Source of the DNA: VXLM01 sp965242665
Lineage (GTDB): Bacteria > Chloroflexota > Dehalococcoidia > Lucifugimonadales > VXLM01
Direction of reading: 5' to 3'
NCBI GenBank assembly: GCA_965242665.1
Contig: OZ251484.1
Span: forward strand, 2,790,001-2,854,000
DNA length: 64,000 nt
Below are positions 24,865 to 33,779 of this stretch, one piece after another. The notes below the pieces were generated by a model. The model searched no databases and was not told the origin of the DNA. It saw only the letters and a program-made list of their open reading frames with translations. Positions within the stretch are counted from its first letter, which is position 1. Each line of letters begins with the position of its first letter. The translations under genes were made by a program, and so were the position numbers.

Positions 24865-26097
24865 TTGAGGGATCCTCGGCGCAATCCTGTTCCGGCGAGG
24901 TATCGGTATTCTCAGAGGTCGGCGTCGGTCGGCGCGCGCAGCCGCGTCCGCTTGTGGGCTGCGCTGGCGGGGGGAGCGGCCGTGCTGGCGGTTGGAGCCG
25001 TGGGAGTCTTCGTATGGATGCTTGGAGGTTCGCCTGAGGTAGACGCCGAGGAGCGCGCGGCGGCGGAGTCGTTCGCGCGCTCGGTTTTGGAGATGGAGCG
25101 AAGGCGTGCGTCGGTGGCTGCGGAGTTCGAGCAGGTCGGGGTAGAAATGCGGACGACGGAGTTCGAGGCGGTGTACGGCGTGCTCGATAGTGTGATTCCG
25201 CAGCAGGAGCGGTTGATCTTGGATGTGCAGTCGATCGATTCTCCGAGCAATGCGACGGCGTTGGCGCATACTCTGCTGGAGGACTCCTACGAGGACGAGT
25301 TGGAGGGGTATCGGTTGTTGAGAGTAGTCGTGGGGTTGGCGGAGGCGGTGTTTCCTGGCGGCACTCCTCGCCGCGCGCGCCGGATGGATGGGTATCAGGC
25401 GGCAGTGAGCCGTCTGACTCGGGCGGAGTATTCGCGGGGGAGGGCATACGAGGAGTTGGAGGATCTGTTGGCGCGGGTCGGGCTTTCGTTGGAGGAAGTG
25501 CGGCGCATGGACGGGGGAGAGCCGATCGGCCACCGGTCGCCGTCGGGCGCGGAGCCGGAGGGAGAAAGCGCGTCGATTCCGGCGCGCGAACGGTCGTTGA
25601 CTGCCGAGGAGGCCGCGGATGCGGCGAGGTTTGCAGGCCGGATGTTGGATCTGGAAGTGAAGCAGCGGCAGATCATCCTGGACTATCGGATGTATGAGAT
25701 CGACTTGTTGACGCGGTGGATTGGCGATTCGTTCGCAGGAGCGCAGGCGTTGTTGGAGCGGCAGAGGAACCTGTTGCGCGAGGTTCGGTCCGTGGATGCG
25801 CCGGAGGCAGAGGGGGCGGGAGGCGTGCGCGCGCTGTATGAGGAATCGTTCGAGGAGGGACTCTGGGCGTTCGAGGATGTGGTAGCGGCGTTGGAGCCTC
25901 TGAATGAGGCGGGAGTATCGGTAGCCTTTGGGATTCGATCGGGGATGCTAAGTCACTCTGGCGCGTCCGATGGATTGTCTCGTTCTGCGATGGCCCGACT
26001 GGCGGCGCGTGCGGAGCTAGAGTCGTTGGCGGCGCGTGCGGGGACGACGTTGGAGGATATCGAGCGTGCGCGGGTCGGAAGCGCGGGGGGCCTTTGA
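24865..26097 (+). CDS. Single-pass membrane-anchored hypothetical protein with two related helical halves
   Basis: A 410-residue protein starting at a TTG supported by GGAGGG seven bases upstream. Residues about 29-52 are a membrane helix (LWAALAGGAAVLAVGAVGVF), leaving a large extracytoplasmic helical part. Two halves (about 60-215 and 250-405) share a layout: an acidic helix, QQERLILDVQSIDSP or RQRNLLREVRSVDAP, then YEDELEGY or FEEGLWAF, and a final helix ending LARVGLSLEEV or AARAGTTLEDI. An internal duplication is therefore likely. No family is recognised. Confidence 0.7.
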   Translation: MRDPRRNPVPARYRYSQRSASVGARSRVRLWAALAGGAAVLAVGAVGVFVWMLGGSPEVDAEERAAAESFARSVLEMERRRASVAAEFEQVGVEMRTTEFEAVYGVLDSVIPQQERLILDVQSIDSPSNATALAHTLLEDSYEDELEGYRLLRVVVGLAEAVFPGGTPRRARRMDGYQAAVSRLTRAEYSRGRAYEELEDLLARVGLSLEEVRRMDGGEPIGHRSPSGAEPEGESASIPARERSLTAEEAADAARFAGRMLDLEVKQRQIILDYRMYEIDLLTRWIGDSFAGAQALLERQRNLLREVRSVDAPEAEGAGGVRALYEESFEEGLWAFEDVVAALEPLNEAGVSVAFGIRSGMLSHSGASDGLSRSAMARLAARAELESLAARAGTTLEDIERARVGSAGGL

Positions 26098-26113
26098 GGG
26101 CGACAGCGACGCG

Positions 26114-27754
26114 CTATCGGAGCTCGCCGAATACGCTGCGGAACACATCTGCGATTTCGCCGAGGGTGGCGTGCGCCTCGACGCAGTCGAGGATGGCGGG
26201 GACGGTGTTCTCCGTGCCTACAGCGACTGCACGGAGCCGTTGGAGCGTGCGTGCGGTTTCGGCCTCGTTTCGGGTTTGGCGGAGTCGTTGGAGTCGGTCG
26301 ATCTGGGATTGTACCGCGTTGGGGTCGATGCGCTGGAATTTTTCGATAGGCGGGGTTTCGGTTTGGTATTGGTTGACTCCGACGACGATGCGGTCGTTCT
26401 CTTCGATTTCGCGCTGGAGTTTGAAGGCGCTCTCGTGGATTTGGTCTGCTTGGTATCCGTCTTCGAGCGCTGCGACAGCGCCGCCGCGTCGATCTATTTC
26501 CTCGATGTAGTCGAAGGCGATCCTTTCGAGTTGATCGGTGAGGGATTCGAGGTAGTACGATCCTGCGAGGGGATCGACTGTGTCGGTGACGCCGGATTCG
26601 TGTGCGAGTATCTGCTGGGTGCGGAGGGATATTTGCGCGGATTCTTCGGTTGGGAGTCCCAGCGCTTCATCGCGGGAGTTGACATGGAGGGACTGTGCGC
26701 CTCCGAGCACGGCCGCGAGTGCTTGGATGGCGGTGCGGATGACATTGTTTTCGGGCTGTTGCGCGGTAAGCGTGACGCCTGCGGTCTGAGTGTGGAACCG
26801 GAGGCGGCAGGAGCGAGGGTCGCGCGCGTGAAATCGCTGGCGCATGATCGCGGCCCACATGCGGCGCGCGGCGCGGAACTTGGCGACTTCTTCGAGGAGG
26901 TTGTTTTGGGAGGCGAAGAAGAAAGAGAGGCGCGATGCGAACGCGTCGACTTCGAGGCCTGCGTCGATGGCGGCTTGGACGTATGCGATGGCGTTGGAGA
27001 AGGTGAAGGCGAGTTCTTGGGCGGCAGTTGCGCCCGCTTCCCGCATGTGGTAGCCGCTGATGCTGATGGTGTTCCAAGCAGGGATGTGTTCGGAGCAGTA
27101 TTGGAAAACGTCGGTAACCAGACGCATGGAGTGGTTTGGAGGGTATATGTGCGTGCCGCGGGCGATATATTCCTTGAGGATGTCGTTTTGGAGGGTGCCG
27201 TTCAGTTGACGGGGAGATACGCCCTGCTTCTTGGCGGCTGCGACGTAGAGCGCGAGGAGGATGGATGCGGTGGCGTTGATGGTCATGGAGACGCTGACTT
27301 CGGCGAGAGGGATGCCATCGAAGAGAATCTCCATGTCCGCGAGAGTGGATATAGGGACGCCTGCGCGTCCGACTTCGCCGGCTGCGAGAGGATGGTCCGA
27401 GTCGTATCCGGTTTGAGTAGGGAGATCGAACGCGACGCTGATCCCCGTTTGCCCCTGTTCGAGGAGGTATCGGTATCTGGCGTTGGACTCCTCGGGCGAG
27501 GCGAACCCGGAGTATTGGCGCATAGTCCAGATTCGTCCGCGGTACATGTTGGGCTGGATGCCGCGGGTGTACGGGTATTCGCCCGGGTATCCGAGTTTGG
27601 CGCGGTAGTCGAAGCCAAGGAGATCTTCCGGGGTGTACACGGTATCGACTTCGATGCCAGAGTCGGTCTCGAAGCGGTCTTTGCGCTCCGGGAAGCGCTT
27701 CTTGACGGACGCGAGGACGTCGTCGTTCCATTGGCGTTTGTTGGCGGAGGGCAT
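26114..27754 (-). CDS. Methylmalonyl-CoA mutase-type acyl-CoA mutase large subunit
   Basis: A 546-residue protein with the substrate-binding barrel of B12-dependent acyl-CoA mutases. Key blocks are RIWTMRQYSGF, VAFDLPTQTGYDSDHP, and VSPRQLNGTLQNDILKEY, then a central ISISGYHMREAGATAAQEL. It lacks the C-terminal cobalamin-binding domain, as in two-subunit enzymes; the small subunit is not in this window. Such enzymes rearrange succinyl-CoA and methylmalonyl-CoA, or isobutyryl-type substrates, by radical chemistry. The position usually read Tyr/Arg-Pro-Trp-Thr is RIWT here, so the exact substrate is open. It is convergent with the preceding gene. Confidence 0.85.
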   Translation of the reverse strand: MPSANKRQWNDDVLASVKKRFPERKDRFETDSGIEVDTVYTPEDLLGFDYRAKLGYPGEYPYTRGIQPNMYRGRIWTMRQYSGFASPEESNARYRYLLEQGQTGISVAFDLPTQTGYDSDHPLAAGEVGRAGVPISTLADMEILFDGIPLAEVSVSMTINATASILLALYVAAAKKQGVSPRQLNGTLQNDILKEYIARGTHIYPPNHSMRLVTDVFQYCSEHIPAWNTISISGYHMREAGATAAQELAFTFSNAIAYVQAAIDAGLEVDAFASRLSFFFASQNNLLEEVAKFRAARRMWAAIMRQRFHARDPRSCRLRFHTQTAGVTLTAQQPENNVIRTAIQALAAVLGGAQSLHVNSRDEALGLPTEESAQISLRTQQILAHESGVTDTVDPLAGSYYLESLTDQLERIAFDYIEEIDRRGGAVAALEDGYQADQIHESAFKLQREIEENDRIVVGVNQYQTETPPIEKFQRIDPNAVQSQIDRLQRLRQTRNEAETARTLQRLRAVAVGTENTVPAILDCVEAHATLGEIADVFRSVFGELR

Positions 27755-27887
27755 GGGGGTTAGGCGGGTACTTGGGATTGTAGTGTGGAGTGTAGGGGAG
27801 GAGGGAAGGGGGTGTCAACGGAGGGAGGGTGCTGTGGGGGGTTGGAGATTGGTATACTGAATGGGGGTAACTCTCTCGAGGAACACG

Positions 27888-28703
27888 ATGGCAGGCTACA
27901 CGCTCTTCTTGGATGAGTCGGGCCAAGTTGAATATCCGAAGTTCAACCCGCGTTGGCCAATACTGGGCGTTGGGGGTGTGGCTCTGATGGACGACGATGT
28001 CGCAGCTGCTAAGCAAGTCATGCGCGATTTCCGCTCCAGATCAGAATGGGCTTGGCTTGGGGAATCGACATTGCGATACTCGGACATCGTGTCCGGGCGT
28101 GGGGTTTACAACCGCCTTAAGGATAAGGTCCGCCTCCGGACGTTCATTTCCGACCTCTATAGTCAAACTCTTGCCCAGATCAATCTCAAGAGCTTCGTAG
28201 GTTGCATAGACAAGCCCCGCTACTTGCGGGACTATGGAACCCGTCCAATAGACCGCTACCTGCCCCAAGACCCGCACTTGGTCGCATTCAGCTTCGTGGT
28301 AGAGCGGTTCGTGAATTTCCTTGAGCAGAACAAGTCTCACGGGAGAGTAGTTTACGAGCACCGTGACCCGTGGCGGAACGCCTATCTGCAATGGGAATAT
28401 GTACGAATGCAGGTTAGCGGTACACGGTACTTTCGCAGTGCTCAATTCAACGACGTGCTTCCATGCTGGGTTGAGTTCGTGCCGAAGGCTGAGAAGTTGG
28501 TCGGCTTGGAGCTTGCCGATCTGATCGTTGGTCCAACCAGTCGGAAGGTAGCCGACCCAAACGTGGAGATGGCCGAATGGGAAGCGGTGAAGCGGACTGT
28601 TTGGCGTGGATCCAACCCGTCTGCCCCTGCTCAGCTGGGTCTCAAGGTGTTCCCAGACGATTTGGCGGGAGAACTCCTCTCGCCTCCCCATGACGGCCCA
28701 TAA
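27888..28703 (+). CDS. DUF3800 domain protein
   Basis: A 271-residue protein with the DUF3800 signature FLDESGQ at the N-terminus and LVGLELADLIVG towards the C-terminus, the acidic residues of an RNase H/integrase-like fold. VYEHRDP supplies another acidic position. The family is common in mobile and defence loci, but its activity is not settled. The ATG at 27888 (MAGYTLFLDESG) is preferred because GAGGA lies about seven bases upstream. It lies immediately upstream of the structured-RNA candidate, which starts about 150 bases after its stop. Confidence 0.7.
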   Translation: MAGYTLFLDESGQVEYPKFNPRWPILGVGGVALMDDDVAAAKQVMRDFRSRSEWAWLGESTLRYSDIVSGRGVYNRLKDKVRLRTFISDLYSQTLAQINLKSFVGCIDKPRYLRDYGTRPIDRYLPQDPHLVAFSFVVERFVNFLEQNKSHGRVVYEHRDPWRNAYLQWEYVRMQVSGTRYFRSAQFNDVLPCWVEFVPKAEKLVGLELADLIVGPTSRKVADPNVEMAEWEAVKRTVWRGSNPSAPAQLGLKVFPDDLAGELLSPPHDGP

Positions 28704-28814
28704 AGCGAATGGGGCCGACTCTACAGCCTGGCCCCAAGCGCCGATCGCTCATGCTGATCTATTTGGTGCTATTGTAACGTCTGGGGGAAGGTTCCGTCAA
28801 GGGAATTATGAGCA

Positions 28815-28844
28815 TTGACGTAAATAGGACGCTTATGGTATATT
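28815..28844 (+). promoter_or_regulatory. Promoter in front of the structured RNA candidate
   Basis: TTGACG (28815-28820) and TATATT (28839-28844) are 18 bases apart. A transcript would begin around 28851, five bases before the closing stem of the RNA candidate. Confidence 0.55.
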
Positions 28845-28850
28845 AGTCTA

Positions 28851-29090
28851 TGAGATTGTAGGTCCGGGCCGCCAGGGGACGCAGGACACTGGTTGGCAGT
28901 TGGCTTCGCCGCCTTCTTGCGGGTGCTGTCTATTATTCGGCCACAAGTCGGAAGAGACAGTTTCCACGAGGATGTGAGAACCATGAAGACAACCCCCAAG
29001 CATTCAGGAGTTTCGAGAGCGGTAAAATTACTGGGGGTCGGAGCCAATGTCTTGGCCAGTGCCCTGGCGACCCGGACCTACAACTCTTCC
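28851..29090 (+). ncRNA. Candidate structured RNA of about 240 nt, unclassified
   Basis: The ends pair over 22 positions with one mismatch: 28856-28877 (TTGTAGGTCCGGGCC...) with 29062-29083. Inward from that stem, CACTGG (28887-28892) pairs with CCAGTG (29056-29061) and TTGGCTTCG (28900-28908) pairs with CGGAGCCAA (29039-29047). Inside are three hairpins: CCGC/GCGG (28909-28922), CTGTCT/AGACAG (28926-28960) and ACCCCCA/TGGGGGT (28992-29038), the last abutting the inner stem. A good promoter lies directly upstream. It does not show recognisable features of tmRNA, RNase P or SRP RNA. The alternative is a small mobile element with 22-base inverted ends; the nested internal pairing favours an RNA fold. 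Confidence 0.5.
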
Positions 29091-29140
29091 TTGTCCTGAT
29101 AGTGGTGCCCCACACGATTCGCATGGCGTGGCCCGGCTAA

Positions 29141-29347
29141 CTACGCCTCCACAAAGGTAACCGCGGTTTGCGGCTGCGGAATTGGGTCGCCGTTTGTACG
29201 GAGCATTTCGAGATGGTAGGCCGCGGCTTCTTGGATGAGGGACTCCGTTTCCACGAAGGAATCTGCAGCGGCTACGCAACCAGGGAGGTCGGGCAAATAT
29301 GCGGAGTAGCCGGTGGGCGTCTTCTCGATGACGGCGGTGTATTTCAT
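29141..29347 (-). CDS. hicB: HicB-type antitoxin
   Basis: A 68-residue HicB starting MKYTAVIEKTPTGYSAYLPDLPG, the standard HicB fold of partial RNase H type. It ends without the extra DNA-binding domain seen in longer members. It neutralises HicA. The ATG overlaps the hicA stop by four bases (ATGA), so translation is coupled; a longer upstream frame only reads the end of hicA in another frame. Confidence 0.85.
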   Translation of the reverse strand: MKYTAVIEKTPTGYSAYLPDLPGCVAAADSFVETESLIQEAAAYHLEMLRTNGDPIPQPQTAVTFVEA

Positions 29348-29547
29348 GGCGAGTGTTCTGTTTCGAGTCGAGCCTGTTTCAAGATGCTGTTCCACGTGCC
29401 GGGCGAGAGGTCGTTACTCATCTTTCCTGCCACGGTAACTGTACCAGATTTCCGGGGATGACGGTATTGTCGGTGGCTCCCGCGTGTGCGCGCCAACTGC
29501 CAACCGTCACGCTCTATAGATCTTATGGCATCCCTAACCTTCGGCAA
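29344..29547 (-). CDS. hicA: HicA-type toxin, probable mRNA interferase
   Basis: A 67-residue HicA with LPKVRDAIRSIERDGW, then TRGSHRQYRHP, where His25 is the catalytic residue of the family, and GTVTVAGKMSNDLSPGT. HicA binds and cuts mRNA. The start is a TTG at 29547, chosen because the HicA fold begins there and GAGAAG lies upstream; the ORF further up reads through the tRNA-Pro gene and is not protein. The gene begins 45 bases beyond the tRNA 3' end. Confidence 0.8.
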   Translation of the reverse strand: MPKVRDAIRSIERDGWQLARTRGSHRQYRHPRKSGTVTVAGKMSNDLSPGTWNSILKQARLETEHSP

Positions 29548-29592
29548 CTTCTCAGGTCCTCGAAATGGACTTCTGCCCTGGCCAAGGAATAG

Positions 29593-29669
29593 TGGTCGGG
29601 GTGACTGGACTCGAACCAGCGACCCCCTGCACCCCATGCAGGTGCGCTACCAAACTGCGCCACACCCCG
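29593..29669 (-). tRNA. tRNA-Pro (GGG anticodon)
   Basis: The reverse strand folds as a full cloverleaf. The acceptor stem is CGGGGTG/CACCCCG, the D arm GCGC/GCGC, the anticodon stem CCTGC/GCAGG with loop ATGGGGT (anticodon GGG), and the T loop TTCGAGT. The first pair C1-G72 and G37 after the anticodon are typical of tRNA-Pro. CCA is encoded at 29593-29595. HicA follows closely downstream. Confidence 0.95.
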
Positions 29670-29705
29670 ACCGTAGGATTAGGATAGCATAGATTGGGCG
29701 GGGGT

Positions 29706-30689
29706 TCAAGCGGGCCAACGGCGCATCTGCGCCCATAGGTCGTCGTCGATTGCAATACTGCGGGCGGCAAGGGCGTTGTCGATGTGCGACGGGTTGCGCG
29801 CGCCAATCAGGGTAGAGGTTATCCCGGGATGGCGCATGGCCCATGCGAGGGCGAGTCGGATCATGGTAGTTTGGGATTGCGCTGCTTGGGCGCGGAGGAG
29901 TTCGATGACCCGGAAGTTTCGTTCGGTGAAGTAGATGTCTGCGTGGAAGGGCATGATGTGGTAGCGGGAGCCTCTGGGGATGTCCGCGCGGTCGGGGGAG
30001 TACTTGCCGGTGAGGAATCCCGCGCCGAGGGGACTGTATGCGGTGACCGCGACCTGTCTGCGCTGGCAGAGAGGGAAGATGTCTTCGTCTGCGTCAGGGA
30101 GGGCGAGGCTGTACGGCGGCTGGATGACGTCGAATCGTCGGGATCGGGTTGCGTCGCTGGCGTCGAGGGCGTCTGCGAGTTGTTGGGCGGAGAAGTTGCT
30201 GCATCCGATCGCGGTTACGCGGCCTGCGTCCGCTTCCTCGGAGAGCGCCGCGAGGGTTTCGGCGATGGGGGTATCGTCGGGTTTGTGGAGCTTGTAGATG
30301 TCGACGTTGTCGACGCCGAGTCGGTCGAGGCTGCGGCCGAGGGCGTTGTGGATGTTCTCGGGGTCGTTTCCGGTTCCGACTTTGGTGCAGAGGGTGATTT
30401 GACTGCGGCAGCCTCTGGCGCGCATCCACCGTCCGATGATCTTTTCGGACGAGTTCATTTCGAGAGTAGCTTCGCGGACGTCGTCGGTGCCGTATGCGCC
30501 CTTGCGCGCCCGGTGCGACTGCCCGCCGCCGTATAGGTCTCCGGTATCGAAGAAGGTGATCCCGCGCTCGACAGCGTAGTCCATGACGCGCCATGATGCG
30601 TCCTCGTCGATTTCCCGGCCCCAGTTCCCCGTGCCCAGCCCGATGGGGCTGACGGTGACAGTGGATCGTCCAAGCGACCTAGGCTCCAT
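29706..30689 (-). CDS. Aldo/keto reductase
   Basis: A 327-residue NAD(P)H-dependent oxidoreductase of the AKR fold. The catalytic set is visible: D48 and Y53 in FFDTGDLYGGG, the Lys of LCTKVG and the His of YKLHKPD. IGCSNFSAQQL and the C-terminal PGITSTLIGARNPSHI (cofactor loop) are typical. It reduces aldehydes or sugars; the substrate is unknown. It lies four bases beyond the stop of the P-loop gene and is likely transcribed with it. Confidence 0.9.
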   Translation of the reverse strand: MEPRSLGRSTVTVSPIGLGTGNWGREIDEDASWRVMDYAVERGITFFDTGDLYGGGQSHRARKGAYGTDDVREATLEMNSSEKIIGRWMRARGCRSQITLCTKVGTGNDPENIHNALGRSLDRLGVDNVDIYKLHKPDDTPIAETLAALSEEADAGRVTAIGCSNFSAQQLADALDASDATRSRRFDVIQPPYSLALPDADEDIFPLCQRRQVAVTAYSPLGAGFLTGKYSPDRADIPRGSRYHIMPFHADIYFTERNFRVIELLRAQAAQSQTTMIRLALAWAMRHPGITSTLIGARNPSHIDNALAARSIAIDDDLWAQMRRWPA

Positions 30690-30693
30690 GAGG

Positions 30694-31440
30694 TTAGTCC
30701 TTGCGTATTCGTTGGGTATCGGATTCGGAGAGGATGGGGGCGATCTTTCGGATGAGTTCCGCGAGGGATTGTTGGACGGATCCGGCGCTGGTGTCGATTC
30801 GGACTTTGCGCTCGAGCAGAGATGCGGCGTACTCCTCTTCGTAGCGTGCGAGGACGCGCTCGACGTCTGCGTCTTGGAGGGGGCTGTTGAGGTGGGGGTT
30901 GGCGTTCATGCGCCGGCGTATGACGTCCGGTGATGCGGTTACCAAGACGAGGATGGTATCCGGCGCGAGGTCGAGGATTTGCTCTTCGTAGTGGCGCATG
31001 GCATCCCTGCGGTCGGCGTATTGTCCTTCGCCGCCGTAGTCGAAGTAGATGGGTGCGAGAATGCCTTCGTCGAGGTGCGCGCCGACCATGATGTGGTCCG
31101 GGCCGCTGTAGAAGGATGGATGGAGGTGATATTGCAGATGGTAGCGTTGGATCATTTCCTTGAGATTTGGGGTTAGAGACATGATTTGCGCCTGCTCTTC
31201 GAGGGTTAGACCGGTGCGGGTGTAGTCGCCGTCTTTGGCGTCGGGAAAGCGTGCGACGAGTGCGGGAACATCTTCCGGGTCGGGCAGAGAGAAGTTGCTG
31301 ATGTGGGGGAGTTTCCAGTGGTCGTGGAATCCGCCGAGACTGAAGGGCCCGCCTTCGACGTTTCGGCTAGCCCATTCTGCAAAGGCGCGGGAGAGGGTAG
31401 TCGTGCCTGAGTATTCGCAGCCGGCGATGATGAGGTGCAT
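30694..31440 (-). CDS. P-loop/sulfotransferase-like protein
   Basis: A 248-residue protein beginning MHLIIAGCEYSGTTTLSRAF. The glycine loop has SGTT in place of the GK[ST] of kinases, as in the PAPS-binding loop of sulfotransferases, so a kinase role should not be assumed. TILVLVTASPDVIRRRM resembles the lid region of nucleotide kinases and sulfotransferases (Arg-rich). GDYTRTGLTLEEQ in the middle is unassigned. The gene is four bases upstream of the aldo/keto reductase. A small-molecule sulfotransferase or divergent kinase are the main options. Confidence 0.6.
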   Translation of the reverse strand: MHLIIAGCEYSGTTTLSRAFAEWASRNVEGGPFSLGGFHDHWKLPHISNFSLPDPEDVPALVARFPDAKDGDYTRTGLTLEEQAQIMSLTPNLKEMIQRYHLQYHLHPSFYSGPDHIMVGAHLDEGILAPIYFDYGGEGQYADRRDAMRHYEEQILDLAPDTILVLVTASPDVIRRRMNANPHLNSPLQDADVERVLARYEEEYAASLLERKVRIDTSAGSVQQSLAELIRKIAPILSESDTQRIRKD

Positions 31441-31585
31441 GGGTCTCTCCTGTGTGCTGGGGTGATAGTGGGTATGGTATCACCGTCGGGTGCGGTTTCC
31501 AACAGGGAGCGGTTGCATTGGAGGCAGGACTGTTGGACAATAGGGGCGCTAGCCCGGGAATGTTGTATTGTGGCGAGGAGCTGTC

Positions 31586-32690
31586 ATGGGACAGATCGAG
31601 TCTGGAATTTTCATCATGCCGTTTCACGATCCTGCGAAGCCGTTGGCGCAGTGCTACGACGAGGATCTAGAATTGGCGATTCGCGCGGACGAGTTGGGGT
31701 TTCGGGAGTTTTGGATCGGAGAGCATCATACGATGGCGTATGAGAACATTCCGATGCCGGAGATCTTCATTGCCGCTGCCATGCAGCAGACGCGGAACAT
31801 TCGGATGGGGCCTGCGCCGGTATGCCTTCAGCAGCATCATCCCGTGTTGGCGGCAAGCAGGCTGGCGATGCTGGATCACTTGTGCAAGGGTCGGTTGGAC
31901 CTGTGCTTTGGGCCAGGGAGCGTATCGACAGACATGGAGATCCTCGGAATCGAGTCGCGGAATTCGTCGGAGATGGTAGAGGAGGCGGCAGAGACGATCT
32001 TGCAGCTGTGGTCGTCGGAAGGGACGGTCGATATCGACGGGAAGTATTGGAGGGTGAGGATGGAGGAGCATGTGGATTTGGATCTGGGTTTGGGGATCGT
32101 GCACAAGCCGTATCAGCGGCCGCATCCCCCGATTTCGATGCCCATCTCGTCTTGGAATTCGGGCACGGGGAAGTTCGCTGGACGGATGGGCTTCCAACCG
32201 TTCGCGCACAGTCTGATCGCGTCGAACACGGTGGCGAACATCTGGGAGACATACGCCGCGTCGGCTGCGGAGGCGGGTCGGACTGCGGATCGTTCCGACT
32301 TCAAGGTTGCGCGTGCGGTGTTCCTAGCGGACTCGACGGAGGAGGCGCAGCGGATTGTGCGGACGAATTCGCTGGCGGCAGGTTTTCGGTACATCGGGGA
32401 GTTGTTGGACCGCGGCGGACGAGGGCGGGGGATGATGAAACGGGGATCGGTCGATGCCAGATGCGGAGTGCGGACTCGATTATTGGATGGGGGAGCAAAT
32501 CATCGCGGGGGACGTGGACTATGCCACGGGGCGGGTGTTGGAGATGATGGAAGAGACCGGCGAGTTTGGGGTCTTGGTGATGATGGCGTATGACTGGGAC
32601 GACAAGGAGCGGTGGATCCACAGCATGGAGTTGTTCGCCAAAGAGTTGATGCCGTCGATCAACAAGGCGGTCGGCACGGTTGCTGTGTAG
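31586..32690 (+). pseudogene. Luciferase-like flavin monooxygenase gene with a frameshift
   Basis: The first 285 codons encode a luciferase-like (LLM class) monooxygenase: IRADELGFREFWIGEHH, LDHLCKGRLDLCFGPGS and the IDGKYWRV block. The frame then turns to nonsense after GRGMMKR. Removing one G from the run at 32442-32445 joins it to RSMPDAECGLDYWMGEQ and a natural C-terminus ending at 32690. The gene is therefore complete apart from one extra base: a recent mutation or an assembly error. GAGGAG precedes the ATG at 31586. Restored length (about 367 residues) is typical. Confidence 0.75.
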
Positions 32691-32757
32691 GCCCGCGCGC
32701 AGACGGACACGTTTGGAGACTGATCCTGTCCGCGAATAAGCACATACATTACGCGCT

Positions 32758-33678
32758 ATGAGAATCGTATTCATGGGCACGCCTGACTTCGCGGTTCCAG
32801 TGTTGCGCGGGCTGCTGGACGCCGGACACGAAGTCGCGGCGGTGTATTCGCGGCCTGGACGCGGCGGGCGGGGACGGGCGAACCCGATACAGCAGTTCGC
32901 AGAGAGTCGGAAGATGGAGACCCGTCAGCCGGAGTCTCTCGGCTCCGAGTCGGCATATGCGGAATTGCGGACTCTATCACCTGATGCAGTGGTAACGGCA
33001 GCATACGGGCGGTTCGTTCCTGCGGCTCTGATGGAGGTTCCACCTTTGGGGTGCTTGAACATTCATCCGTCGTTGCTTCCGAGGTATAGGGGGCCGTCGC
33101 CGGTAGTGTCGGCTATTCTCAACGGGGACGATATGACGGGGGTTACGGTGATGAAGCTAGACGAGGGCATGGACAGCGGTCCGATTCTCGCTCAGCGGGA
33201 GGTGTCGATCCGGGGCAGGGAGACGGGGATGGAGTTGACTCATCGGCTATTCGAGGCGGGGGCTGCCTTGCTAACTGAGGTTCTGCCCAGCTGGGCGTCT
33301 GGCGAAGTACGCGCGTATGCACAGGACGAGCGGCACGCCACGACGACGGCGCTTGTGAAGAAGTCGGACGGCGAGATCGACTGGGGTCGCGGCTCGGAGG
33401 AAATCGAGAGAATGGTACGGGCGTATCAGCCATGGCCGGGCGCGTTTACGCACTGGGGCGGCAAGCTGGTCAAGATCCTCGTAGCGCGGGCAACGGGCGG
33501 GACGGCCGCGCGCGGGGAGGTCGTGTCGTTGGACGGGGGGCGGATTGGGATCGGGGCCGAGGGAGGGATGTTGGAGATCGATCGCCTTCAGATAGAGGGC
33601 GCGCGCGCAATGGGCGCGGAGGAGTTCTTGCGGGGGCGAGAGGAGTTCACAGGGGCCGTGTTGGGAGCGCGAAAGTAA
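32758..33678 (+). CDS. fmt: Methionyl-tRNA formyltransferase
   Basis: A 306-residue enzyme that formylates initiator Met-tRNA using formyl-tetrahydrofolate. MRIVFMGTPDFAVPVL is the standard opening, HPSLLPRYRGPSPV holds the catalytic His and the substrate loop (usually HASLLPRWRGAAP), and KLDEGMDSGPI follows. The C-terminal domain (YQPWPGAFTHW) is present, so the protein is full length. No strong ribosome-binding site precedes the ATG. No def gene is adjacent. Confidence 0.95.
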   Translation: MRIVFMGTPDFAVPVLRGLLDAGHEVAAVYSRPGRGGRGRANPIQQFAESRKMETRQPESLGSESAYAELRTLSPDAVVTAAYGRFVPAALMEVPPLGCLNIHPSLLPRYRGPSPVVSAILNGDDMTGVTVMKLDEGMDSGPILAQREVSIRGRETGMELTHRLFEAGAALLTEVLPSWASGEVRAYAQDERHATTTALVKKSDGEIDWGRGSEEIERMVRAYQPWPGAFTHWGGKLVKILVARATGGTAARGEVVSLDGGRIGIGAEGGMLEIDRLQIEGARAMGAEEFLRGREEFTGAVLGARK

Positions 33679-33779
33679 GGGGCATTCGGTTCGTCGGGGC
33701 GGGCGCGGGGGTAAGACGCGGCGTATCGTTGCCGAGATGTACTGTTTACACGCTAGTACGGAAGCAATTAGCGTGCGGG

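Noticed and set aside
23825..25447. 540-codon open frame on the minus strand
   Set aside because: It mirrors the propeller repeats and the following gene; no domain is visible.
28893..29099. Short open frame inside the RNA candidate
   Set aside because: Starts at a TTG without a ribosome site and both stem arms give the same peptide, as expected of an inverted repeat.
29548..29637. N-terminal extension of HicA
   Set aside because: The extra 30 codons translate the tRNA-Pro 3' half; the HicA fold begins at the TTG.
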